Origin: Pseudolysinimonas_A sp947085045
Lineage (GTDB): Bacteria > Actinomycetota > Actinomycetes > Actinomycetales > Microbacteriaceae
Direction: 5' to 3'
Assembly (NCBI GenBank): GCA_947085045.1
Contig: CAMTUU010000005.1
Location: forward strand, 186,001-250,000
Length of the DNA stretch: 64,000 nucleotides
The position numbers were made by a program, and so were the translations under genes. This document shows positions 7,995 to 15,908 of the stretch, one piece after another. Positions within the stretch are counted from its first letter, which is position 1; each line of letters starts with the position of its first letter. A model generated the notes under the pieces. The model had not been told where the DNA came from. It did no database searches and saw only the letters and a list, made by a program, of their open reading frames with translations.

Positions 7995-7995
7995 G
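7928..7995 (-). repeat. Right 68-bp hairpin repeat of the DUF559 cassette
   Basis: This is the inverted partner of the left repeat: both are exactly 68 bp and share the 11-bp outer and 10-bp inner borders, while the 47-bp cores share only pieces such as TCGTCGACGAA and GACAGGT. It encodes the last 21 residues and stop of the DUF559 protein and, on the other strand, the TAA stop of rimM. Confidence 0.75.
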
Positions 7996-8575
7996 AACCG
8001 GCGGGAGCCGGGTCGTCGTCCGGGACGTCCTCGAAGAGCCCAGCCGGCGGCGTCAGCGTCACGGTGCCCGCCGCGATGTCGACCGTCGGCACGATGGCCG
8101 ACACGAACGGCACGAGCACCTCGCCCGAGCCGGTGTCGATCGCGAGCAGGTCCTGCGCCGGGAGGTGGTCGACGCGCACGACGCGGCCGACATCCTTCCC
8201 GTCGCGCAGGGCGCGGAGTCCGACGAGCTGGTGGTCGTACCAGGCATCCGATTCGGCGGGGACCTCGGTGAGATCGTGGTCGACCCAGAGGATCGCGCGC
8301 ACGAGCGACTCGGCGGCCTCACGGTCGTCGACGCCCTTGAAGAACCCGACGGCGTGGCTGTTGTACCAGCGCAGCTCGTTCAGTTCGAGCGTCTTGCCGT
8401 GCCACGCGGATGACGTGGGCACCTGCAGGGTGAACGTCGCGCCCGGCACGAAGCGGCGCTCAGGCTCGTCGGTGAACAGTTCGAGCTTGATGGCGCCCTT
8501 CAGTCCATGGGCCTTCAACAGGCGACCGACGCGGAGCTGCGTGGTGCCGGCAGGCGGAACCGGACGGGCGTTCAC
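7991..8575 (-). CDS. rimM: Ribosome maturation factor RimM
   Basis: A 194-residue assembly factor that binds S19 and helps mature the 30S head. The N-terminal RimM domain begins LRVGRLLKAHGLKGAIKLELFTD, and the C-terminal PRC-barrel contains DAWYDHQLVGLRAL and GEVLVPFV. The GTG start (8575) overlaps the KH-protein stop as GTGA. The TAA stop lies inside the right repeat of the DUF559 cassette, so the extreme C-terminus (DDDPAPAGS) may have been reset by that insertion. Its usual partner trmD is found beyond the cassette. Confidence 0.96.
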   Translation of the reverse strand: MNARPVPPAGTTQLRVGRLLKAHGLKGAIKLELFTDEPERRFVPGATFTLQVPTSSAWHGKTLELNELRWYNSHAVGFFKGVDDREAAESLVRAILWVDHDLTEVPAESDAWYDHQLVGLRALRDGKDVGRVVRVDHLPAQDLLAIDTGSGEVLVPFVSAIVPTVDIAAGTVTLTPPAGLFEDVPDDDPAPAGS

Positions 8576-8811
8576 GCCTCGTCGGTGTCGACGACGTCGA
8601 CACGAACACGCTGGCCGTCGGCGAGAGCCGTGACGAGCGTGCGAAGAGCCTTGGCGGTGCGCCCCGAGCGGCCGATGACACGGCCCAGGTCGTCGGGGTG
8701 CACCCGCACCTCGAGCAGCTCGCCGCGGGAGGAGGTCGACGATTCGACCCGGACGTCATCCGGGTTGTCGACGATCCCCTTGACGAGGTGCTCGAGGGCG
8801 GAAGCCAGCAT
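8572..8811 (-). CDS. khpA: KH-domain RNA-binding protein (KhpA-like)
   Basis: A 79-residue single-KH protein, MLASALEHLVKGIVDNPDDV and on, with the type II KH signature VHPDDLGRVIGRSGRTAKALRTLV. KhpA-type proteins bind RNA broadly and are encoded between rpsP and rimM in most Actinobacteria, exactly as here. The ATG at 8811 is chosen because it follows the rpsP stop by two bases; the open frame extends through rpsP but that part is a shadow. It overlaps rimM by four bases. Confidence 0.93.
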   Translation of the reverse strand: MLASALEHLVKGIVDNPDDVRVESSTSSRGELLEVRVHPDDLGRVIGRSGRTAKALRTLVTALADGQRVRVDVVDTDEA

Positions 8812-8813
8812 GA

Positions 8814-9293
8814 TTACTTGGCGTCGCCTTCGGCCGGAGCCTCGTCGGCGGCAACGGCCTCGTCGGCCGCGGCCTCGGTCACCGCGGGGGTCTCCTCGGC
8901 GGGAGCCTCCTCGACCGGGGCCTCCGCCTTGGGGGCGGCCTTCTCGGCCTTCGGCTTCAGCACCGGCTTCTTCTTGTCGTCGATCGAGAAGACCGGCTTG
9001 GGCTCGGCGACGCGGATGGTGCTCTTCGCGTTCTTGTCGCCCTTGAACTTGCCCCAGTCGCCGGAGAGCTTCAGGAGCGCGGCGACCTGCTCGGTCGGCT
9101 GAGCGCCGACGCCGAGCCAGTACTGGGCACGCTCGGAGTTGATCTCGATGAACGAGGGCTCCTCGGTGGGGTGGTACTTGCCGATCTCCTCGATCACGCG
9201 GCCGTCGCGCTTGGTGCGCGAGTCGGCGACGACGATGCGGTAGTACGGGGCGCGGATCTTGCCGAGCCGCTTGAGGCGGATCTTGACGGACAA
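8814..9293 (-). CDS. rpsP: 30S ribosomal protein S16, with long acidic C-terminal tail
   Basis: The first 80 or so residues are a normal S16 (SVKIRLKRLGKIRAPYYRIVVADSRTKRDG). The tail beyond about residue 105 is an Ala/Glu/Pro-rich low-complexity extension (repeats like AEEAPAEE), as in many actinobacterial S16 proteins; its role is unknown. The start codon is TTG, with GGAGAAC just upstream as Shine-Dalgarno. It heads the rpsP-KH-rimM run, and its promoter should lie in the 200-base gap before the EamA gene. Confidence 0.96.
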   Translation of the reverse strand: MSVKIRLKRLGKIRAPYYRIVVADSRTKRDGRVIEEIGKYHPTEEPSFIEINSERAQYWLGVGAQPTEQVAALLKLSGDWGKFKGDKNAKSTIRVAEPKPVFSIDDKKKPVLKPKAEKAAPKAEAPVEEAPAEETPAVTEAAADEAVAADEAPAEGDAK

Positions 9294-9495
9294 AAGTTCT
9301 CCAGAGTGTGTTCGAGGTGGGCGAACTGCGCCGTGAGCGTGGGGTGCACACTCGGGCAGAACAAGTCAGGGAGATCGTCGGCATCGGATAGAGGGTCGGA
9401 CGCCGGGACCCAAACGACCATTCTGGCAGATTCTCGCCCGTCCGGCGACCATCCGTCGGCGACGCTTCGGGGGATGACGTGCCGGGGCACGCGGA
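9294..9495 (-). promoter_or_regulatory. Upstream region of rpsP (202 bases, no gene)
   Basis: This gap between the EamA gene stop and the rpsP TTG holds the rpsP Shine-Dalgarno (GGAGAAC beside 9300) and presumably its promoter. I do not see a convincing intrinsic terminator for the EamA gene or a recognisable riboswitch or r-protein operator here. Confidence 0.35.
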
Positions 9496-10401
9496 CTACG
9501 GCGACGGCTCGGCCGTGGCCCGCGGCCGGCGCCGTGAGAGGGCCACGCCGATCAGGCACACCACGCCGCCGGCGAGGGCCAGCGGGTGCGGGATCTCCTG
9601 GAAGGCGAGGAACCCCATGACAGTCGCGAGCGGGGGTGACAGGTAGCTGGCGATCCCGAGTTGGCCGGCCGACATCCGGCTGAGCGCGTACGCCCAGGTG
9701 GTGAAGGCGAGCGCGGTCGGCACGACGCCGAGGTAGACGACGCCCGACCAGGCCGACGCCGGCGCGACGGCCAGTTGCTCGATGAGCGAGAACGAGAACG
9801 GCAGACAAACGATGAGGCCGATGAGGCAGCCGATGAACGTCGCCTGGATGGCCGGGATGCGTCGCACGACGGGCTTCTGGGTGAGCACGCCGATCGCGTA
9901 GGTGATCGCCGCGACCAGGGCGAGCGCGGCGCCGACGAGGTCGAAGGGATGCGCGGTGCCCGACGCCAGCAGCGTGCCGACGCCGATGAGCACGACGCCG
10001 GCGAAGGCGACGACCGCGCCGATCGCGAGCCATTTCGGGATGCCCTCGTCGAGGAAGATCCCCGCGCCGAGCGCGATGAGGATCGGGCCGATGCCGACGA
10101 TCATCGCCGCGGTGCCGGCATCCAGGGTCTGCTCCGCCGTGTTGAGGGCGACGTTGTACGCCCCGAACCAGGCGACGCCGTACACCGCGAGCTGCACCCA
10201 TTCGCGACGGTTCGGCCACACCCAGCGCCGCGCCATCAGCACGGCGATGCCGAGAGCCACCGCGCCGACGGCGAGCCGGCCGAGCGCGAGCGGGCCGCCT
10301 TCGAGGTGCTCGCCCATCCCGCGGATGACGACGAACGCCGACGCCCAGGCGAGGAACGTGAAGACGACGGCGCCGAGCAGCAGCCAACGGGAGGAGCTCA
10401 T
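9496..10401 (-). CDS. EamA/DMT family transporter
   Basis: A 301-residue integral membrane protein with ten hydrophobic segments arranged as two EamA repeats (about 5-140 and 150-290), the drug/metabolite transporter superfamily layout. Typical features are the WASAFVVIRG start of helix 1 and the GVVPTALAFTTWAYALSR segment near the end of the second repeat. The substrate cannot be read from sequence; relatives export amino acids or metabolites. TAGCGT six bases before the ATG suggests a leaderless transcript separate from the LLM gene upstream. Confidence 0.9.
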   Translation of the reverse strand: MSSSRWLLLGAVVFTFLAWASAFVVIRGMGEHLEGGPLALGRLAVGAVALGIAVLMARRWVWPNRREWVQLAVYGVAWFGAYNVALNTAEQTLDAGTAAMIVGIGPILIALGAGIFLDEGIPKWLAIGAVVAFAGVVLIGVGTLLASGTAHPFDLVGAALALVAAITYAIGVLTQKPVVRRIPAIQATFIGCLIGLIVCLPFSFSLIEQLAVAPASAWSGVVYLGVVPTALAFTTWAYALSRMSAGQLGIASYLSPPLATVMGFLAFQEIPHPLALAGGVVCLIGVALSRRRPRATAEPSP

Positions 10402-10407
10402 CCGCTC

Positions 10408-10413
10408 ACGCTA
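10408..10413 (-). promoter_or_regulatory. Probable -10 box for the EamA transporter gene (leaderless)
   Basis: On the minus strand TAGCGT ends six bases before the ATG at 10401, the same geometry as at map, cofD and trmD. Confidence 0.45.
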
Positions 10414-10448
10414 GGGGCCGCGGCCGACGCCCGGCGGCGGGCGGAGGG

Positions 10449-11255
10449 TCAAGCGTCGATCGAATCCCGCCAGGCGAGCAGTCTCTTCACGCGCGTCAGG
10501 TCGTCGCCGGCGTCGATCGCGAACTCGAACAACGTCACGCCGAGGTCGCGGTACACGTCGAGCACGGCGAGCTCGCTCGACCCCATCCCGCGGATCGAGG
10601 TGCCGGTCGACAACTCGATCTCGGACGCGTCGCGGCCGACCTCGTCGCACCAGTGCCCGAGCACGGCGAGTTTGCGCACCAGCGTGTCGGGATCGTCGAA
10701 GAACGAGTGCCAGATGTCGGCGTGCTCGGCGACGATCCGGAGCGTCTTCTGCTCACCTCCGCCGCCGATCAGGATCGGGATGCGCCGCGTCGGAGCGGGG
10801 TTCAACTTCTCCCAGCGGGCGCGGATGCGGGGCAGATCCTCCGCGAGTGCGTCGAGCCGGGCCCCGACGGTGCGGAACTCGTAGCCGTACTCGGTGAAGT
10901 CCCTCTCGAACCAGCCCGAGCCGGTGCCGAAGACGAATCGTCCGCCGCTGATGTGGTCGATCGTGCGGGCCATGTCGGCCTGCAGGTCGGGATTGCGGAA
11001 GGCGGTGCAGGAGACGAGGGGTCCCAGCTCGACGCGGGAGGTGCGTTCGGCGAGCGCCGCGAGCATCGTCCACGACTCGACGTGCAGGCCGTCGGGGTCG
11101 CCGGTGAGCGGGAAGAAGTGATCCCAGTCGAAGACGACGTCGACCCCGAGTTGCTCGAGTTCGACGACCGTGTCGCGGATCACCTCGAAGGGGGCGTGCT
11201 GGTTGGTCACCTGTACGCCGACGCGCACCCTGCGACCCGTCCCTGACGAGGTCAC
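10449..11255 (-). CDS. LLM class F420-dependent oxidoreductase
   Basis: A 268-residue luciferase-like (TIM-barrel) oxidoreductase. I start it at the GTG at 11255 (VTSSGTGRRVRVGVQV); the frame is open upstream but TAGGCT lies seven bases before this GTG. Family marks are the N-terminal GVQVTNQHAPFEVI, VFDWDHFFPL, the GRFVFGTGSGWFERDF segment and PILIGGGGEQKTLRI. Such enzymes use coenzyme F420 or FMN; with F420 genes in the window, F420 is the better guess. The substrate is unknown. It stands alone between ffh and the transporter. Confidence 0.88.
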   Translation of the reverse strand: MTSSGTGRRVRVGVQVTNQHAPFEVIRDTVVELEQLGVDVVFDWDHFFPLTGDPDGLHVESWTMLAALAERTSRVELGPLVSCTAFRNPDLQADMARTIDHISGGRFVFGTGSGWFERDFTEYGYEFRTVGARLDALAEDLPRIRARWEKLNPAPTRRIPILIGGGGEQKTLRIVAEHADIWHSFFDDPDTLVRKLAVLGHWCDEVGRDASEIELSTGTSIRGMGSSELAVLDVYRDLGVTLFEFAIDAGDDLTRVKRLLAWRDSIDA

Positions 11256-11262
11256 GTGCGCC

Positions 11263-11268
11263 AGCCTA
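11263..11268 (-). promoter_or_regulatory. Probable -10 box for the LLM oxidoreductase gene
   Basis: On the minus strand TAGGCT lies seven bases before the GTG at 11255. It helps fix that start over the longer open frame. Confidence 0.4.
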
Positions 11269-11292
11269 GGGGCGCGCTCGCGTGTCTTGCGG

Positions 11293-12855
11293 CTACCGTC
11301 CGAGCATCTTCTGCAGCGCCGCCAGCTCCTCGGGGCTCGGACCGCCCTTGGCCGCTCCCCCGCTGCCGAGCCCGAACCCGCTACCGCCGCCGGCCGTCGC
11401 AGGCTTCGCGCCCTGCGCGCGGGCGGCATCCTCGGCGGCGCGCTTTGCGGGGTTGCCGCTGCGCGAGCCCTTCTTCTGCGGCTGCGGCTTCTTCTTGCCG
11501 CCGTACGAGCCGCCCGGGATCGGGCCCATGCCGGGCACCTGCGGCACGCCGCCCTTGGCGACCGTCTTCATCATCTTGGCGGCCTGCTCGAAGCGGATGA
11601 CGAGCTGGTTGACGTCGGTGACCGTCGACCCCGAACCCTTCGCGATGCGCAGCCGACGGGAGCCGTTGAGCAGCTTCGGCGTCGTGCGCTCCGCCTTCGT
11701 CATCGACTGGATGATCGCCTCGGTGCGCACGATCTCGCCCTCGTCGAAGTTGTCGAGCGCTTCGCGCATCCCGCGGGCGCCGGGCAGCATGCCGAGCATT
11801 CCCTTGAGCGAGCCCATGTTGCGCAGCTGCTGCATCTGCTTGAGGAAGTCGTCGAGGGTGAAGGTGTCGGTCGCGAACTTCTCGGCGACGCGGGCCGCCT
11901 CCTCCTCGTCGAACGCACCCTGCGCCTGCTCGATGAGAGTGAGGATGTCGCCGAGGTCGAGGATGCGCGACGCCATGCGGTCGGGGTGGAAGGGCTCGAA
12001 GTCATCCAGCCCCTCCCCCGTGGAGGCGAACATGATCGGGCGGCCGGTGACCTTCGCCACGGAGAGAGCGGCACCACCGCGCTGGTCACCGTCGAGCTTC
12101 GTGAGCACGACACCCGTGAAATCGACGCCCTCCTGGAAGGCGTGGGCGGTCGTCACGGCGTCCTGGCCGATGAGCGCATCGATCACGAACAGCACTTCGT
12201 CGGGATCGACGGCCTTGCGGATGTTCGAGGCCTGCTTCATCAGCTCGGCGTCGATGCCGAGGCGTCCGGCCGTGTCGACGATGACGGTGTCGTACTGCTT
12301 GCGGACGGCCTCCTTGACGCCGTCCTTCGCCACGCGCACCGGGTCGCCGACGCCGTTGCCCGGCTCGGGGGCGAACACCGGCACGCCGGCCTGCTCGCCG
12401 ACGACCTGAAGCTGCGTGACCGCGTTCGGGCGCTGGAGGTCGCTCGCGACGAGCAGAGGCGTGTGCCCCTCCTTCTTGAGCCACTTCGCCAGCTTTCCGG
12501 CGAGCGTCGTCTTACCGGCACCCTGGAGGCCGGCGAGCATGATGACGGTCGGCGGCTTCTTCGCGAACTCCAGGCGGCGCTGCTGACCGCCGAGGATGCC
12601 GACCAGCTCCTCGTTGACGATCTGCACGACCTGCTGAGCCGGGTTGAGCGCCTTGTTGACCTCGTCGCCGAGGGCGCGTTCGCGCACGGTGGCGGTGAAG
12701 TCCTTGACGACCTCGAGCGCGACGTCGGCGTCGAGCAGCGCCCGGCGGATCTCACGCACGGTGCCGTCGACGTCCGCGGGCGTCAGCTTGCCCTTGGTGC
12801 GGAGGTTGCGGAACGTCGCGGTGAGGCGGTCCGAGAGGGATGAGAAGGTTGCCAT
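11293..12855 (-). CDS. ffh: Signal recognition particle protein Ffh
   Basis: A 520-residue SRP GTPase that binds signal sequences and 4.5S RNA and docks with FtsY. The start MATFSSLSDRLTATFRNL is the family N-terminus. The N domain is followed by the G domain with GLQGAGKTT (109-117), DTAGR and TKLDGDQRGGAAL. The Met-rich M domain (FLKQMQQLRNMGSLKGMLGMLPG) comes next, and a Lys/Gly-rich tail ends the protein. It is transcribed separately from ftsY, about 12 kb away on the same strand. Confidence 0.98.
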   Translation of the reverse strand: MATFSSLSDRLTATFRNLRTKGKLTPADVDGTVREIRRALLDADVALEVVKDFTATVRERALGDEVNKALNPAQQVVQIVNEELVGILGGQQRRLEFAKKPPTVIMLAGLQGAGKTTLAGKLAKWLKKEGHTPLLVASDLQRPNAVTQLQVVGEQAGVPVFAPEPGNGVGDPVRVAKDGVKEAVRKQYDTVIVDTAGRLGIDAELMKQASNIRKAVDPDEVLFVIDALIGQDAVTTAHAFQEGVDFTGVVLTKLDGDQRGGAALSVAKVTGRPIMFASTGEGLDDFEPFHPDRMASRILDLGDILTLIEQAQGAFDEEEAARVAEKFATDTFTLDDFLKQMQQLRNMGSLKGMLGMLPGARGMREALDNFDEGEIVRTEAIIQSMTKAERTTPKLLNGSRRLRIAKGSGSTVTDVNQLVIRFEQAAKMMKTVAKGGVPQVPGMGPIPGGSYGGKKKPQPQKKGSRSGNPAKRAAEDAARAQGAKPATAGGGSGFGLGSGGAAKGGPSPEELAALQKMLGR

Positions 12856-12885
12856 GTCGCGCACTAGCTTAATGAGGCGCGCGGC

Positions 12886-13248
12886 TCAGAGTCGCGGAAT
12901 GACCATGAACAAGTACCACAGCGGCGTGATGACGATCAGGCCGGCACCGATGAGGATGATCCGGCGAGCCGAGGTCTTCACCAACGGAACGGGATCCTTC
13001 CACAATCGGCGGACCATGAGACCGGCGATGAGCAGACACACGAGGCCCACGGCGCCGAGGACCCATCCCAGCCAACACCAATCCGGCCAAGCGCCGAAAT
13101 AGATCAGAGAGGGCGCGATAAGGAAGAGCGCGAAGCCGCACCCGAAGACCAGCCACGCACGACGGAGTCCGCGTGACATGTAGCGCCACGAAGCCGGATC
13201 CTGAACGCGGATACCTTGCGGGACATCGATTGGCGGCTCACTCGCCAT
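12886..13248 (-). CDS. Hypothetical membrane protein (120 residues)
   Basis: An unrecognised protein with a soluble N-terminus of about 27 residues, then three hydrophobic segments (about 30-50, 57-77 and 94-116). The residues RRLWKDPVPLVKTSARR form a basic loop between the second and third segments. It lies just upstream of ffh on the same strand, 30 bases away. No catalytic motif is visible, and the function is unknown. Confidence 0.65.
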   Translation of the reverse strand: MASEPPIDVPQGIRVQDPASWRYMSRGLRRAWLVFGCGFALFLIAPSLIYFGAWPDWCWLGWVLGAVGLVCLLIAGLMVRRLWKDPVPLVKTSARRIILIGAGLIVITPLWYLFMVIPRL

Positions 13249-13288
13249 GGGTGACCTCCCCGATCAGGAAGATTCTGGCAGACCTGAT

Positions 13289-13723
13289 CTACTGCGTCGC
13301 GAGCACCACGGCGTTGACGATGATCAGCACGACCCCGAGCCCGGCGATGAGGAACGGCCAGAACCGCATCGGGATGAAGAACAGCGTCGACCGGGGCTTC
13401 ACGACGATCGGCTGACCCGTCTGCCCGTCGACGGCCGGCACGACCTCGTGGGTCTGCACGCGGCCGTCGGGGTGCGTGTAGGGCTGCGCGAGCTGCCGGG
13501 TCACGGTCAGCGTGCGCGGCTTGTCGAGGTGCTTGTCCATCACGTGGATGTTGAAGAAGTAGAGGCCGACCGCCGACAGCACGAACCCGATCCCCACGAA
13601 GACGGGAACGATCGGCCCGGGCTCATCCGCCTGACCGAAGATCGCCGCGATCAGGAAGCCGAGGCCCACGCCGACGCCGATGAACAGGAATGCCAGGATG
13701 CCCCACCGCTGCCAGATGATCAT
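13289..13723 (-). CDS. Hypothetical membrane protein (144 residues)
   Basis: An unrecognised protein with two N-terminal membrane segments (about 8-27 and 34-55), a soluble central part of about 50 residues (VMDKHLDKPRTLTVTRQ and on), and a C-terminal membrane segment (about 118-140). TAGGGT lies six bases before the ATG, so it is probably leaderless. It may be co-transcribed with the next membrane protein gene and ffh, 40 bases downstream. No function can be proposed. Confidence 0.65.
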   Translation of the reverse strand: MIIWQRWGILAFLFIGVGVGLGFLIAAIFGQADEPGPIVPVFVGIGFVLSAVGLYFFNIHVMDKHLDKPRTLTVTRQLAQPYTHPDGRVQTHEVVPAVDGQTGQPIVVKPRSTLFFIPMRFWPFLIAGLGVVLIIVNAVVLATQ

Positions 13724-13729
13724 TCCTCG

Positions 13730-13735
13730 ACCCTA
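13730..13735 (-). promoter_or_regulatory. Probable -10 box for the 144-residue membrane protein gene
   Basis: On the minus strand TAGGGT ends six bases before the ATG at 13723. Confidence 0.4.
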
Positions 13736-13783
13736 GTTCTCCCGCGGTTCCCCGCACCGACGTTCTGCACAAGGATGTGAGCC

Positions 13784-14625
13784 ATGTCGCTCGCCGAACA
13801 CGTGCTGGGGTTGCGGCCCGCCGCTCCGTCGGCGGGGCGCCTGCGCGCGCGGGTCGCGGGGCGGCTCGTCGTCGTGACGGGAGCCTCCCGCGGCGTCGGC
13901 GCCGAGACCGCCGCACGCCTCGCCCTCGCCGGAGCCCGGGTCGTGCTGCTCGCCCGTGGCGCCGAAGAACTGGAAACCGTCGCGCGCGGCATCCGGCGGC
14001 GAGGCGGCTCCGCGGAGGTGCTCGTCGTCGACCTGGCGACCCCTCCGCAGCGGCAGCGACCGCAGACGTCATCCTCGAACGCTGGGGAGCCCCGGCTGTG
14101 GTGGTCTCCAACGCCGGACTGTCGATGCGCCGCACCGCCCGCGACTCCCGGGACCGGCCGCAGGACCTCACCCGCACGATCGGCGTCAACTACGCCGGAC
14201 CCGTCGCCCTGCTGCGGCGGCTTCTGCCCGCGATGGCCGACGCGGGCACGGGTCACGTCGTCTCGATCGCGTCGACGAGCGTCGACATCCCGGCGCCCGG
14301 CTGGTCGCTCTACGGAGCGTCGAAGAGCGCGATGGATGCCTGGCTCCGCGCGGTCGCCCTCGAGGTCGCGCCGTCAGGGGTGGCGGTGACCAGCATCCGC
14401 CTGCCGCTCGTGCGGACCGCGATGAGCGCGCCGACCGCCGCCTACGCCGCCGTGCCCGCGATGCGCCCGGTCGACGCCGCCAAGTACGTCGCCCGGGCGA
14501 TCGTCGACCGTCCGCTCGTGCTCGCGCCGTGGTGGTCGCGCCTCGCCGCGATCGCCCTCGCCGTGCACCCCCGGGCGCTCGACCCGGCGCTCCGCGGCTG
14601 GGACGCCATGATCGACCGCGGATGA
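13784..14625 (+). pseudogene. SDR family oxidoreductase gene with an apparent one-base deletion
   Basis: The start (MSLAEHVLGLRP, with AAGGA eight bases upstream) leads into the NAD(P)-binding TGASRGVGAETAARLA motif. At about 14035 the frame breaks: GACCTGGCGACC would need one more G to read DLGDPSAAAATADV. The next frame continues VVSNAGLSM, the catalytic SIAST...YGASKSAMDAW and the C-terminal part to TGA at 14625. Joined, it is a normal short-chain dehydrogenase of about 280 residues, probably acting on a lipid or acyl substrate given its partner. Its stop overlaps the next ATG (ATGA). The deletion is in a G run and may be a sequencing error; if real, the gene is dead. Confidence 0.8.
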
Positions 14626-15908
14626 CCGGCATCCTGAAACCCCCACCGGGCACCTCGGTGCTGGCCCTCGCAAGCCTGCTGCGACATTCCGGGGCGCTGC
14701 GGCATCCGCTCCGGGCTCGGGATGCCGCCGGCCGCGGCCTGCCCGGGGCGATCGCCCTCGCCGCCGCCCGGGATCCACGGCGACCGGCCCTGTGGCGTGA
14801 CGAGGAGGTCATCGACTCCGGAGCCCTGGACGCGGAGATCCGGGCCCTGGCCGGGTCGCTGGGGGTGCGGGTCGGTTCCCGCGTCGGAGTGCGCAGCGAC
14901 GGCGGGATCGGATTCATCGTCACGCTCGCCGCCGTCCTGGCCGCCGGAGCGGATGCCGTCCCACTCGGACCCCGGCTCTCCGCCGCCGACATCGCGACGC
15001 TCGGGCTCGACGCGGTCCTCGAGCCGCAGCGCGGAGCCGGGACACCCACGCGGCCGGCGGCGCGGCCGGGTCGCCTGCTCCTGCTGACCACCGGGACGAC
15101 CGGATCCCCCGTCGCGACGGAGCGGGGGCGACTCGGACTCCGCGCCCTGGCCCAGCTCGCCGACGCCGACCGCCGGGTCGCCCTTCCCGCCGGCCCGCTC
15201 CTGCTGCTCGCCCCGCCCGACCACGGGCACGGGCTCAGTGCCCTCGCCGGAGCCCTCGTGCGCGGCATCCCGGTCGTCCTCGCCTCCGGCCGCACGCCGC
15301 AGGAGCAGGCGGCGCTCGCGACGCGGCACGGCCCGGCGTCGGTCAGCGGCGTGCCCGCCCAGCTGAGCCGGCTCCTGGACGCGGGCGGGACCGCCGGCGC
15401 TCGCGTCGTCGTCAGCGGGTCGTCCCCGCTCCCCGCCGACCTGCGAGCGCGGCTCGAGGCCGACGGGGCCCTGGTGCACGACGCGTTCGGCGCCACCGGG
15501 ACCGGCACCGTCGCGATCGACGGCAGTCCCCTCGCCGGGGTGCGGCTGCGTCGGGCGGCGGACGGATCCCTCGAGGTCAGGTCCCCGCTCGGCGGCGACC
15601 GCTGGATCGCGACCGGCGACCGCGTCGAGTTCAGCGGCGGGTGCCTCCGGCCCGTCGGTCGCACCGGCGGACTCGTCGACTCCGGGGGCGAACTCGTCGA
15701 CCCGGCCCGCCTGCACCGCGTGCTCGCCGGCCACCCCGGCGTCACCGCAGCGGAGGTGCACCTCGTCGACGACGACCTCCTCGGCACCGTGCTGCACGCC
15801 CGCGTCGACGCCGACCCCGCGATCGAGACCCGGTTGCGGGCGGCGATCACGTCCGCACTCGGCCGCGCCGAGCATCCCCGGCGCCTCGACTTCGGCCCGG
15901 TCGGCTAG
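14622..15908 (+). CDS. Short AMP-dependent (acyl-)ligase, ANL superfamily
   Basis: A 428-residue adenylate-forming enzyme. The P-loop-like LLLLTTGTTGSP (about 145-156), the HDAFGATGTGT segment and the WIATGDRVEF motif are the A3, A5 and A7-type motifs of the family. A C-terminal subdomain with a VTAAEVHLVDDDLLG strand follows. It is shorter than most acyl-CoA synthetases (about 500-550), mainly in the N-terminal half. The ATGA overlap with the SDR gene says the two work together, perhaps activating and reducing an acyl group or making an acyl conjugate. The substrate is unknown. It ends tail-to-tail with the cupin gene, sharing CTAG. Confidence 0.78.
   Translation: MTGILKPPPGTSVLALASLLRHSGALRHPLRARDAAGRGLPGAIALAAARDPRRPALWRDEEVIDSGALDAEIRALAGSLGVRVGSRVGVRSDGGIGFIVTLAAVLAAGADAVPLGPRLSAADIATLGLDAVLEPQRGAGTPTRPAARPGRLLLLTTGTTGSPVATERGRLGLRALAQLADADRRVALPAGPLLLLAPPDHGHGLSALAGALVRGIPVVLASGRTPQEQAALATRHGPASVSGVPAQLSRLLDAGGTAGARVVVSGSSPLPADLRARLEADGALVHDAFGATGTGTVAIDGSPLAGVRLRRAADGSLEVRSPLGGDRWIATGDRVEFSGGCLRPVGRTGGLVDSGGELVDPARLHRVLAGHPGVTAAEVHLVDDDLLGTVLHARVDADPAIETRLRAAITSALGRAEHPRRLDFGPVG

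Larger units (their letters stand above)
7032..7995 (+). mobile_element. Candidate mobile cassette: DUF559 nuclease gene between 68-bp hairpin repeats
   Basis: The 964-bp unit has perfect 11-bp terminal inverted repeats, CCTAACTCTCG (7032-7042) and CGAGAGTTAGG (7985-7995). Each end is a 68-bp repeat whose inner border, CGAGAGTTGG (7090-7099) or CCAACTCTCG (7928-7937), is also inverted between the two ends. Between them lies one gene, a DUF559/Vsr-like nuclease. The unit splits rimM from trmD, genes that are normally adjacent, and supplies the rimM stop codon. No clear target-site duplication is visible and no transposase is present. Mobility is my inference; the repeat structure is seen directly. 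Confidence 0.6.

Noticed and set aside
7032..7995. The DUF559 cassette considered as an insertion sequence
   Set aside because: The encoded protein has a restriction-endonuclease-like fold, not a DDE, HUH or serine/tyrosine transposase, and no target-site duplication is visible; I keep it only as a candidate non-classical element.
8572..9384. A 270-codon frame reading through the KH gene
   Set aside because: Only the last 79 codons match a protein family; the rest is the rpsP gene in another frame, so the start is set at 8811.
13956..14621. In-frame 5' extension of the AMP-ligase gene by about 220 codons
   Set aside because: That stretch is Arg/Pro-rich shadow of the SDR gene; the ATG at 14622 overlapping the SDR stop is the sensible start.
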